This document shows, piece after piece, positions 51,140 through 58,814 of a stretch of 64,000 bases of DNA. Made by a program: the position numbers and the translations under genes. The notes beneath the pieces are model-generated. The model had not been told where the DNA came from. It made no database searches and worked only from the letters and a program-made list of their open reading frames with translations. The first letter of the stretch is position 1, and every line of letters begins with the position of its first letter. Source of the DNA: Litorivita sp040371945. GTDB taxonomy: Bacteria; Pseudomonadota; Alphaproteobacteria; Rhodobacterales; Rhodobacteraceae. The stretch is from assembly GCF_040371945.1 (NCBI RefSeq), contig NZ_BAABWS010000001.1, positions 682,001 to 746,000 on the forward strand. Direction: 5' to 3'.

Positions 51140-52618
51140 ATGAAACTGACAGCTTTCGGGGCAATCAAGAAACGGCGCGCGTTGGGTGACGCAGACCGCA
51201 TCGACGACAAGGCTTTCCTGAAACACTTTGTGCGCGAAGAAGACGGCACAATGGTGGCTTTGGCAGTTTATATCTTTCTGGCGATGATGATCGTCGGGGG
51301 CATCGGGGTCGACCTGATGGCCTTCGAGATGAACCGCACCCGTTTGCAGCACACGCTTGACCGCGCTGTTCTGGCCGCGGCGGACCTTGATCAAGAGCTT
51401 GAACCGGCCGATGTGGTCACCGATTACTTCCGTAAATCGGGGATGGAGCAATTCCTGACCAATATCAATGTCGATCAGGGGATCAATTACCGCACGGTGT
51501 CCGCCCACGCCACAGCCCGCGTAAAAACCCAATTCATCCACATGATCGGCGTCGATACCTTTGAAGCCCCCGCTTACGGCGAGGCCGAGGAAAAGATCGG
51601 CCATGTGGAAATCTCGATGGTGCTCGATATCTCCGGCTCCATGAAGGAAAACAGCCGTATCCAGAACCTGCGCGAAGCGGCCAAAACCTTTGTCGATACG
51701 GTGATCCGCGAAGAGAACGAGGACCGTATCTCGCTCAGCATCGTGCCCTATTCGGAGCATGTGAACTTGGGCGAGGAGATCTTTGACCGTCTGCCGAACA
51801 CCAACCACCGCCATGATTTCAGCCATTGCGTCGAAATGCGCGACAGCGATTTCAGCACCACCACGATCAGCAGCTCTTATCGCTATGACCAGATGCAGCA
51901 TTTCGAGTGGAACTACTACGGTGGCCGCGATCAGGATCTGCAAGATGCGGTTTGCCCGCTGAGCCAAGACAGCCGCCACGTCCAAGATCTCAGCCCGCGT
52001 CCGCAAAACACCGTGACCGCGTTCAGCCAGGACAATGCCGCGCTCAAGAACAAGATCGACTCCCTGCGCCCGATTTCCGGCACCGCGATCTACCAAGGGA
52101 TGAAATGGGGCGTTGCCTTGCTTGACCCTTCGACACAGGGCATCGTGTCGAGCCTTGCCTCTGCGGGCAAAGCCGACCCCATATTCTCGGGCCGCCCGAA
52201 ATCCTATTCGGATGTCGAGACCCTCAAAACCATCATCTTGATGACCGACGGGGAAAACTCTTCGACCCAACGGATCGCCAATTGGGCCTATGACAGCGAC
52301 AGCGACTATGTGCACTGGGACCGTTACAACTTTAACTACTACCTGCAGGCCGCCCGTGTGCGCAATTCGAGCAGCTGGTATTACACCAAATACGTCAAAT
52401 CCCAAGGCGATGCGCTGCTCGACAATATCTGTGACGCCGCCAAGGCCAAAGGCATCGTGATCTGGTCCATCGGCTTCGAAGTCAGCAACAATGGCGCCGA
52501 CGTGATGGAAAACTGCGCCTCCTCGCCGAGCCACTTCTTCCGTGTGGAAGGCATCGAGATCGAAGAAGCGTTCAAATCGATCGCCCGCCAGATTAACCAG
52601 TTGAGACTGACACAATGA
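51140..52618 (+). CDS. TadG-like von Willebrand factor A domain membrane protein
   Basis: A 492-aa protein of the TadG type: short cytoplasmic N-terminus, membrane helix at about residues 38-62 (MVALAVYIFLAMMIVGGIGV), then a periplasmic von Willebrand A domain with an intact metal site (MIDAS): DISGSM at 163-168 and MTDGEN at 368-373. Long Ser/Tyr/Trp-rich insertions separate the core strands. The start at 51140 has AAAGGG upstream. The two TadE-like genes follow, the first overlapping by 4 bp. TadG acts in tight-adherence pili; the tad ATPases and prepilin are not in the window. Confidence 0.86.
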   Translation: MKLTAFGAIKKRRALGDADRIDDKAFLKHFVREEDGTMVALAVYIFLAMMIVGGIGVDLMAFEMNRTRLQHTLDRAVLAAADLDQELEPADVVTDYFRKSGMEQFLTNINVDQGINYRTVSAHATARVKTQFIHMIGVDTFEAPAYGEAEEKIGHVEISMVLDISGSMKENSRIQNLREAAKTFVDTVIREENEDRISLSIVPYSEHVNLGEEIFDRLPNTNHRHDFSHCVEMRDSDFSTTTISSSYRYDQMQHFEWNYYGGRDQDLQDAVCPLSQDSRHVQDLSPRPQNTVTAFSQDNAALKNKIDSLRPISGTAIYQGMKWGVALLDPSTQGIVSSLASAGKADPIFSGRPKSYSDVETLKTIILMTDGENSSTQRIANWAYDSDSDYVHWDRYNFNYYLQAARVRNSSSWYYTKYVKSQGDALLDNICDAAKAKGIVIWSIGFEVSNNGADVMENCASSPSHFFRVEGIEIEEAFKSIARQINQLRLTQ

Positions 52619-53151
52619 TCCGTATCGTCAAAAAATCCCTTCGGCGCCTGCGCCGGCAAGAGGACGGGACCGCGACGCTGGAATTCGCAATCATGTTTCC
52701 AATGTTCGTCTTCATGCTCCTCTCCGGTGTCGAGATCGGCATGATCAACTTCCGCCACTCTTTGCTGGAGCGCGGGTTGGACATGGCGGTGCGTGACCTG
52801 CGGATCGGGCCGACCTTTGCCCCCTCGCATGGCGACCTCAAAGAGAGCGTATGCACCTATGCGGGCTTCATCCCCGACTGCATGACCAACCTCAAGCTTG
52901 AGATGCTGCCGGTGGATATGCGCAACTATTCCGCCATGCCCGGAGATACCGATTGCACCGACAAGGCCGAAGAGGTCTCGCCCGTGCGTAACTTCCGCGC
53001 TGGCGGTGCCAACACCACAATGGTCCTGCGCGCCTGTGTCAAATTCGACCCCGTCTTCCCGCTTTCGGGTCTGGGCAAGGATCTGGCCACCCAAGACGGC
53101 GGACAGGCCGCGATGATCGCAACCACTGCCTACGTGCAAGAACCGAGGTAA
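52615..53151 (+). CDS. TadE-like pseudopilin/assembly protein
   Basis: A 178-aa protein with the TadE-family N-terminus: basic region, then RQEDGTATLEFAIMFPMFVF (Glu-5-like position in TLEFA) and a membrane helix to about residue 43. The C-terminal part is periplasmic with several Cys residues (VCTYAGFIPDCM, RACVKFDP). The start overlaps the TadG-like gene by 4 bp (ATGA), so translation is coupled. Its function is likely minor pseudopilin or assembly factor of a Flp/Tad-type system. Confidence 0.86.
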   Translation: MIRIVKKSLRRLRRQEDGTATLEFAIMFPMFVFMLLSGVEIGMINFRHSLLERGLDMAVRDLRIGPTFAPSHGDLKESVCTYAGFIPDCMTNLKLEMLPVDMRNYSAMPGDTDCTDKAEEVSPVRNFRAGGANTTMVLRACVKFDPVFPLSGLGKDLATQDGGQAAMIATTAYVQEPR

Positions 53152-53156
53152 GCGAG

Positions 53157-53741
53157 ATGGATGCAATGACCCCCACCCCTGCGGCCAAAGGCGGCCCGCT
53201 CCATGCCCTGATCGCGCATCTGCGCGGCTTTGGCAAAGAGACCCGCGCCTCGGTCGCCATCGAAACGGCGATGATCTTGCCGATCCTGTTTTGGGCTTTC
53301 ATGGCCTCTTACGGCTTCTTCGATGCCTATCGCCAGCGCTCGGTCGCGGAAAAAGCCGCCTTCACCATCGCCGATATGCTCAGCCGCGAGACCTTGGAGA
53401 TCAACAACACCTATCTGGACAACACCCAAGAGCTTTTGGGGTTCCTGACCCGCACCACCGGCCCGCAATTGCGCGTCTCGGTCGTGCGTTGGGACGGATC
53501 GGACCAGAGCTATAAAATCGTCTGGTCCGAAGGGCGCGGCGGTCGCGGGGGCCTGCCCGAGGGTCCGATCTCGGATTGGGACAACCGCCTGCCCGTCATG
53601 CCCGACACCGACCGGCTGATCGTGGTCGAAACCGGCGTGCACTTCAAACCCGTGTTCAAAATCGGCATCGACGAGCACGATATGGAAAGCTTCGTCTTCT
53701 CGCGCCCGCGCTTCGCGCCCCAGCTCAAATGGGAAAGCTAA
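53157..53741 (+). CDS. TadE-like protein, second copy
   Basis: A 194-aa protein with a 25-residue N-terminal segment, then TRASVAIETAMILPILFWAF and a membrane helix (to about residue 50), again the TadE pattern, followed by a periplasmic domain (LETAMILP core, then VSVVRWDGSDQSYKIVWSEG). The C-terminus is hydrophilic. It begins 5 bp after the previous stop and is the last gene of the operon, followed by a terminator. Confidence 0.86.
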   Translation: MDAMTPTPAAKGGPLHALIAHLRGFGKETRASVAIETAMILPILFWAFMASYGFFDAYRQRSVAEKAAFTIADMLSRETLEINNTYLDNTQELLGFLTRTTGPQLRVSVVRWDGSDQSYKIVWSEGRGGRGGLPEGPISDWDNRLPVMPDTDRLIVVETGVHFKPVFKIGIDEHDMESFVFSRPRFAPQLKWES

Positions 53742-53768
53742 GCGCGAGCGAAGCCCCCAGAACAAAGC

Positions 53769-53797
53769 AAAAGGCAGGTCGCAAGACCTGCCTTTTT
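53769..53797 (+). terminator. Intrinsic terminator of the TadG/TadE operon
   Basis: Arms AAAAGGCAGGTC (53769-53780) and GACCTGCCTTTT (53785-53796) pair with a GCAA tetraloop and end in a T run. It lies 28 bp after the last stop codon. Confidence 0.93.
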
Positions 53798-53844
53798 CGT
53801 TTTATCTTAAAGGTCACAGCACCTTAGACCGCGAAAAGCCGCGC

Positions 53845-54435
53845 TCATGCGCCCTCGCCCGCCCCGCGCGCGTTGATCATTGCGGCGATCATATCGGCCA
53901 TGGCTTTGGTTTGCGCCCCTGCGGCCACCCCGCCAACCCCGACGCGTTTGCCCATGCGCCACCACAATCCGGGGCGCCATGCGCGGGCCTGCCCTGTGCG
54001 CAGCCGCAAGGAAAACCCGTTGGAGGGTTTGTTGGCGAAAGTGCCGCGCTCGACCGAGACCACATCGGCAATCGGCACAACCACCGACAGATCGCCCGCC
54101 GCGTCCTCGAACACAACCGCGTCTCGGGTCAACACAATCGCGCCGCGCGTCGCCCGCGCCATCGCCCGCGCCACCCAAAGCGCCCCCGCCCCCATCGCCA
54201 GCATATATAGCCGCCAGCCAAAGCCCATCTGCGAGCCGCCGCCCAAACCGATATAGAGCAAGATCGCCCCCAAGAGCGCCAACATCATCACCCCGAACAG
54301 GCCCCGCGGTTTCGACGCCTGCACGCGGGTCAATGCCTCTGCGCCCATCTCGGCGCCAACCACTGTTCCCACCTCTGTGCCCGCTTCGGCCTCCATGGAT
54401 GCGGCGCCCTCTTCGCGGCCGTTCTGATCTGTCAT
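53845..54435 (-). CDS. Conserved membrane protein of unknown function
   Basis: A 196-aa protein with two membrane helices at about residues 47-63 (LFGVMMLALLGAILLYIGL) and 70-92 (WRLYMLAMGAGALWVARAM). The C-terminal half has strand-like segments (AIVLTRDAVVFEDAAGDLSV, VERGTFANKPSNGFSLRLR, RAWRPGLWWRMGKRVGVGGV), resembling PH-like membrane proteins. I recall Rhodobacterales homologues, none characterised. The ATG at 54435 has GGAG upstream. It is divergent from pirin. Confidence 0.82.
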   Translation of the reverse strand: MTDQNGREEGAASMEAEAGTEVGTVVGAEMGAEALTRVQASKPRGLFGVMMLALLGAILLYIGLGGGSQMGFGWRLYMLAMGAGALWVARAMARATRGAIVLTRDAVVFEDAAGDLSVVVPIADVVSVERGTFANKPSNGFSLRLRTGQARAWRPGLWWRMGKRVGVGGVAAGAQTKAMADMIAAMINARGAGEGA

Positions 54436-54614
54436 GCGAAATCTCCTTTGCCGCCGCCATAGCGTGATTTGCGCGCCATGGCGAGAGCCGCGCGCCCGCA
54501 CCCATGATACCCCCACACAAATGCACAGCCCCCATGCGCGCCAGCACAGGGCGGCCCATTGGCGCGCCCCCACGCGCGGCCTATCTATGACCAAACCCCA
54601 TTGAGGAGACTGCC

Positions 54615-55526
54615 ATGTCCATCCGCCCCTTGCTCGAAACCCGCCTCGCCCAACCCGCCATTGAGGGCGCGGGCGTCAGTTTGCACCGCGCTTTCGGCTT
54701 TCACCGCCCCTCCGAACTCGACCCCTTCTTGCTTTTCGACGATTTTCGCGGCGAGCATCCGAGCGATTATTCCGCCGGTTTCCCGTGGCACCCACACCGC
54801 GGCATCGAAACCATCACCTATGTGCTCTCGGGCGAGGTCACCCATAACGACAGCCTCGGCAATGAGGGCACGCTGGGCGCGGGCGATGTGCAATGGATGA
54901 CCGCCGGTTCGGGCATCATGCACCAAGAGATGCCGCGCGGAAATGCGGCGGGGCAAATGCACGGGTTCCAGCTTTGGGCCAATCTGCCGCGCGATCTGAA
55001 AATGACCCAGCCGCGCTACCAAGATGTCGAGGCCAAGGAAATCCCCGAGATTATCGAGGATGACGGCACCCGCGTGCGGGTGATCGTCGGCAATTTCTGG
55101 GGCCGCAGCGGTCCCGTCGACGGCATCGCCGCCGATCCGCAATATCTCGACATCTATGTGCCCGCAGGGGTCAAAAAGACCTTCCCCGTCGCCACCGACC
55201 GGCGCGCCTTTGCCTATGTCTTCGAGGGCGCAGGCGCCTTTACCGATGCCGCCGCCCCGACGGGGGTCTTGCTCGAAAAGGAAGTGCTTGGCCAAGAGGT
55301 CAACATCCGCGATATGTCGGGCAACCGCACCCTCGTGCGCTTTGGCAATGGCGATGAGGTCACGGTGCAGGCGGGCGAGGAGGGGCTGCGCTTCTTGCTG
55401 ATCTCCGGCGCGCCGATTGCCGAGCCCGTGGCATGGCACGGCCCGATCGTGATGAACACCGGCGAGGAATTGCAAGAGGCGATGCGCGAGCTGCGCAACG
55501 GCACCTTTATCAAACCGGCGCATTAA
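54615..55526 (+). CDS. Pirin family protein
   Basis: A 303-aa bicupin. The N-terminal iron-site signature is visible: WHPHRGIETITYVLSGEVTH, then MTAGSGIMHQEMP. The C-terminal cupin begins VFEGAGAFTDAA. Pirins are metal-binding and may act as quercetinases or as redox sensors; the role here is unknown. It stands alone. Confidence 0.95.
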   Translation: MSIRPLLETRLAQPAIEGAGVSLHRAFGFHRPSELDPFLLFDDFRGEHPSDYSAGFPWHPHRGIETITYVLSGEVTHNDSLGNEGTLGAGDVQWMTAGSGIMHQEMPRGNAAGQMHGFQLWANLPRDLKMTQPRYQDVEAKEIPEIIEDDGTRVRVIVGNFWGRSGPVDGIAADPQYLDIYVPAGVKKTFPVATDRRAFAYVFEGAGAFTDAAAPTGVLLEKEVLGQEVNIRDMSGNRTLVRFGNGDEVTVQAGEEGLRFLLISGAPIAEPVAWHGPIVMNTGEELQEAMRELRNGTFIKPAH

Positions 55527-55867
55527 GCCGCAGGCCTCAATACGGCGGGTCATTCCTGCCCGATGAAAGCGGTGCGGCCAGACCCGCGCCTCAAACCGCG
55601 CGCCTAAACCCGCGCCGCAAACCGCGCGCCGCAAACCGCCAAACCGCACTCGCTGATAAATCGCCCCGCGCCCTCGTCACTGCCCCACCGCGGCGGCGGG
55701 GGGGGCTTTTGGCGCGAGACGGCGGGGAAAACCACCCGCCCGACCCGCCCGTGGGCATCGCCGCACGCTCCCGCGCGCATCCGCCAATCCGCACCGACGC
55801 AATACCGACGCAATACCGACGTGTTACAGACAGCCGTTTTCGGGGGGGACACAGGCCTAAAATCGGC
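55527..55867. other. 341-bp intergenic region between pirin and tetR
   Basis: No protein gene is seen. It is very GC-rich, with low-complexity runs such as GGCGGCGGGGGG around 55690-55706 and a CCGCAAACCGC-type repeated stretch near 55600-55650. The 47-bp dispersed repeat copy 2 occupies 55789-55835. Confidence 0.6.
55789..55835 (+). repeat. Dispersed 47-bp repeat, copy 2
   Basis: Identical at 43 of 47 positions, ungapped, to 29497-29543. The internal 11-bp units ACCGACGCAAT repeat cleanly here, followed by ACCGACG, TGTTACAGACAGCC. It lies 32 bp past the stop of the minus-strand tetR gene. Confidence 0.9.
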
Positions 55868-56488
55868 TCAGCGCCCGACGGTTTTGCGCACCATGCCCCA
55901 ATAGATTTCCTCGACCTGCGCAAGGCTGAGCCGTCCGGCCTCGCGATACCATGTGTTCACCCCCGTCAGCATGGCGATCAGCGCCAGAGCGGTGATTTTG
56001 GGATCGGGAATATCAAACTCACCCGCCGCCACACCCGCGCGCAAAATGGTTTCGAGGCGGGTCTCATAGGTCTGGCGCAGCGCCTCGACGGCTTTGAAAT
56101 TCTCCTCGGTGAGGTTGCGCAATTCCATATAGGAAATGAACACCGCATCGGCGCGCACCGCGTTGAACCGGATGTGAAAGCGGGTGAAATGCTCCAGCGC
56201 GGCGCGCGGGCTGGCCACGGTAGCCCCCTTGGCGGGATCGGCGACCAGATCAGGGGCAGCATCCGCATGAGCGGCCAGAAGCTCGTCCATATGGGCGATC
56301 ATGAGATCGGCCAAAAGGCTTTGTTTATCAGGGGTATAGTTATATAGCGCACCGGCCTGAACGCCGACCTCCGCCGCGATCTGGCGCATCGAAACGGCGG
56401 CATAACCATGCCGCGCGAAAAGCGCCAAAGCCGCCTCGCGTACGCGCGGGCCGGTGATGTCGGAATGTGAGCCAATCGTACGTGCCAT
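55868..56488 (-). CDS. TetR family transcriptional regulator
   Basis: A 206-aa repressor. The N-terminal helix-turn-helix is RVREAALALFARHGYAAVSM then RQIAAEVGVQAGALYNYTPD, with K and L after it. The C-terminal ligand-binding part has no diagnostic sequence, so the effector is unknown. An inverted repeat TGAAC-GTAT-GTTCA lies 15-28 bp before the start and is a good candidate for autoregulation. No divergent target gene is directly adjacent except the small lipoprotein gene. Confidence 0.93.
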   Translation of the reverse strand: MARTIGSHSDITGPRVREAALALFARHGYAAVSMRQIAAEVGVQAGALYNYTPDKQSLLADLMIAHMDELLAAHADAAPDLVADPAKGATVASPRAALEHFTRFHIRFNAVRADAVFISYMELRNLTEENFKAVEALRQTYETRLETILRAGVAAGEFDIPDPKITALALIAMLTGVNTWYREAGRLSLAQVEEIYWGMVRKTVGR

Positions 56489-56502
56489 GGGGCGGTTTTA
56501 TC

Positions 56503-56516
56503 TGAACGTATGTTCA
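56503..56516. promoter_or_regulatory. Candidate TetR operator
   Basis: A perfect inverted repeat TGAAC-GTAT-GTTCA lies 15 bp upstream of the tetR start, in the intergenic region shared with the divergent lipoprotein gene. Its size and symmetry fit a TetR dimer site. Confidence 0.5.
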
Positions 56517-56637
56517 TATCAAAGCCCTCTTTTCACTGGCGCGCGCAAGGATCGGCCGCGCTCCCTTGCGCTGCCCCCATGAGCGGCGATACAAGGGCGA
56601 AGGCCGCTTTGAGGCCGCTGCTGACGGACCTTGTTTG

Positions 56638-56931
56638 ATGCGCCCTGCCTTTCGCCTTCTCGCCCTTTGCGCCGCCTGTGCGGCCCTGAGCGCATGCGAA
56701 GCGCCCCCCGAAGTGGGCCGCGCCATCACCGCCCAAGAGCGCGCCGCCGCCTATCCGCCCCTCGTCCCCCTCTCCCCGCTGCTCACCGCCCAACCCGAGC
56801 AGATCACCCCCGCCACCGAAGACGCCCTTCTCGCCCGCGCCGCCGCCCTGCGCGCCCGCGCCGCGCGCCTGCGCCGCAGCCCGATCGGGGCCGGTGAGCG
56901 TGCGCGCATGCTGGCAGGGCCAAATATTTAG
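56638..56931 (+). CDS. Small lipoprotein of unknown function
   Basis: A 97-aa protein with a lipoprotein signal (LLALCAACAALSACE; lipobox LSAC with the modified Cys near residue 20). The mature part is short, Ala/Arg-rich and probably disordered or helical. The ATG at 56638 is used; there is no strong ribosome site. It is divergent from tetR (149 bp apart) and ends before hom. Family unknown. Confidence 0.7.
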   Translation: MRPAFRLLALCAACAALSACEAPPEVGRAITAQERAAAYPPLVPLSPLLTAQPEQITPATEDALLARAAALRARAARLRRSPIGAGERARMLAGPNI

Positions 56932-56937
56932 CCAGTG

Positions 56938-56977
56938 CTGCAACGCAACCGCGCCCAATCGAAATGCCGCGTTGCAG
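56938..56977. repeat. Inverted repeat upstream of hom
   Basis: CTGCAACGC (56938-56946) and GCGTTGCAG (56969-56977) are perfect inverted repeats across 22 bp. The transcript could fold a 9-bp hairpin, 78 bp before the hom ATG, but no T run follows, so it is not an ordinary terminator. It may be a regulatory hairpin or a protein-binding site. Confidence 0.5.
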
Positions 56978-57054
56978 TGCAGCGCAGCATTCGCTAAATC
57001 CCCAAGGCATGAGCGGCCCCGCCGCGCCCCTTGTTTTGACGAATGGAGCCCCCA

Positions 57055-58341
57055 ATGAGCCAACCTTTACGCCTCGGGATTGCCGGTTTGGGCACGGTCG
57101 GCACCGGTGTTGTCAAAATCATCCGCCAAAAAGCCGCGCTCTTGGAAGCGCGCTGCGGGCGCGCCGTGGTGATCAGCGCCGTCAGCGCCCGCTCCAAAAG
57201 CAAGGATCGCGGCGTAAACCTGAGCGATTATGCGTGGGAAGACGATCCCGTCGCCTTGGCGCAGCGCGACGATGTGGACGTGTTTGTCGAATTGATGGGC
57301 GGCTCGGACGGACCGGCCAAGGCCGCGACCGAGGCCGCGATTGCCGCCGGAAAAGACGTGGTCACCGCCAATAAGGCCCTGCTCGCCCATCACGGTCAGG
57401 CGCTTGCCGAAACCGCCGAAGCCGCAGGCCGCGTGATCCGTTTCGAAGCCGCCGTTGCGGGCGGCATTCCGGTGATCAAAGCCCTGACCGAGGGGCTTGC
57501 GGGCAATGAAATCACCCGCGTCATGGGGGTGATGAACGGCTCGTGCAACTACATCCTGACACGAATGGAAAATGCCGGATTGACCTATCAGGAGGTCTTT
57601 GACGAGGCCAACGGGCTTGGCTATCTGGAGGCCGATCCGAACCTTGATGTGGGCGGGATCGACGCGGGCCATAAATTGGCGTTGCTGGCCAGCATCGCCT
57701 TTGGCACCAAGGTCGATTTCGACGCGGTGGAATTGGAAGGCATCGGCTGCATCACCATCGAGGATATCCGCCAAGCCGCTGATATGGGGTATAAAATCAA
57801 ACTTCTGGGCGTCAGCCAGATGACCGGTCGCGGGCTGGAGCAACGCATGTCGCCCTGTCTTGTGCCCGCCACATCGCCCTTGGGGCAACTCGATGGCGGC
57901 ACCAATATGGTGGTGATCGAGGGCGACGAAGTGGGGCAGATCGTCCTGCGCGGCGCGGGCGCGGGCATGGGGCCGACGGCCTCTGCGGTTTTGGGCGATA
58001 TTTGTGATATCGCGCGCGGCCTGCGCATCTCGACCTTTGGCCAGCCTGCCGCGAGCCTGTCCACCGCCCCTGCCGCCGTGGCCTCGACCCCCGCGCCCTA
58101 TTATTTGCGCATGACGCTGCTCGACCGCCCCGGAGCCTTGTCGAAAGTCACCAAAGCCTTGGGCGAGGCGGGGATTTCGATCCACCGGATGCGCCAATAC
58201 GACCATGAGGCGGATAACGCGCCGGTGCTGATCGTGACGCATAAGACCTCGCGCGCCGATCTGGATGTGGCTTTGGCCGCGATGGACAAGCTTGACGATG
58301 TGGTCGGCGCGCCCGTCGCCTTGCGCATCGAAAGCGTCTAA
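57055..58341 (+). CDS. hom: Homoserine dehydrogenase
   Basis: A 428-aa enzyme that reduces aspartate semialdehyde to homoserine, feeding threonine and methionine synthesis. The NAD(P) loop is GIAGLGTVGTGV; the family catalytic segment is VMGVMNGSCNYILTRMENAG, then EADPNLDVGGIDAGHKLALL. The C-terminal ACT domain begins YLRMTLLDRPGALSKVTKAL, typical of feedback regulation by threonine. The start at 57055 is preferred over an ATG four codons upstream because a GGAGC site lies just before. A VOC gene follows within 21 bp. No aspartokinase is nearby. Confidence 0.96.
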   Translation: MSQPLRLGIAGLGTVGTGVVKIIRQKAALLEARCGRAVVISAVSARSKSKDRGVNLSDYAWEDDPVALAQRDDVDVFVELMGGSDGPAKAATEAAIAAGKDVVTANKALLAHHGQALAETAEAAGRVIRFEAAVAGGIPVIKALTEGLAGNEITRVMGVMNGSCNYILTRMENAGLTYQEVFDEANGLGYLEADPNLDVGGIDAGHKLALLASIAFGTKVDFDAVELEGIGCITIEDIRQAADMGYKIKLLGVSQMTGRGLEQRMSPCLVPATSPLGQLDGGTNMVVIEGDEVGQIVLRGAGAGMGPTASAVLGDICDIARGLRISTFGQPAASLSTAPAAVASTPAPYYLRMTLLDRPGALSKVTKALGEAGISIHRMRQYDHEADNAPVLIVTHKTSRADLDVALAAMDKLDDVVGAPVALRIESV

Positions 58342-58362
58342 CGCACGCGCAGGAGCGCCCCG

Positions 58363-58758
58363 ATGTTTAGCCATGTCACCCTCGGCATCTCGGACTTCTC
58401 CCGCGCCATGGCGTTCTACACCCCCGTGATGGAGGCGCTCGGCCACGGCTTGCGGTTTTGCGAGGCCGAGGTGCCTTGGGCGGGATGGCAAAGCGCGGGC
58501 GCGCAGCGGCCTTTGTTTGTGATCACCGCGCCCTTTGACGGGCGCGCGCCCGCCGCAGGCAATGGCGCCATGGTGGCCTTTAATGCGGCGGAGCGCCGAG
58601 CGGTGACACGCGCCTATGATCTGGCCCTTGCCAATGGCGGGACCTGCGAGGGGCCACCGGGCTTGCGCCCGCAGTATCACAAGGACTACTTTGGCGCTTA
58701 CCTGCGCGATCCGGACGGCAATAAGCTTTGCTTTGTCTGCCACGCGCCGGAGCAATAA
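58363..58758 (+). CDS. VOC family (glyoxalase-like) protein
   Basis: A 131-aa protein starting MFSHVTLGISDFSRAMAFYT, with a central FCEAEVPWAGWQSAG and C-terminal YHKDYFGAYLRDPDGNKLCF. This is the usual VOC fold with candidate ligands His4 and an Asp/Glu near the end, and a pattern common among uncharacterised roseobacter glyoxalase-like proteins. It lies between hom and recJ in the same direction, with short gaps (21 and 56 bp), suggesting an operon of unrelated functions. Confidence 0.9.
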   Translation: MFSHVTLGISDFSRAMAFYTPVMEALGHGLRFCEAEVPWAGWQSAGAQRPLFVITAPFDGRAPAAGNGAMVAFNAAERRAVTRAYDLALANGGTCEGPPGLRPQYHKDYFGAYLRDPDGNKLCFVCHAPEQ

Positions 58759-58814
58759 AACGCGCCGCGCGGGGCCTGCCCCGATGGGCCAAACAGATGT
58801 AAGGCAATGGTTTG

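Noticed and set aside
57067..58755. A 562-codon minus-strand frame over hom and the VOC gene
   Set aside because: It spans two well-supported genes and shows no motifs, so it is a shadow.
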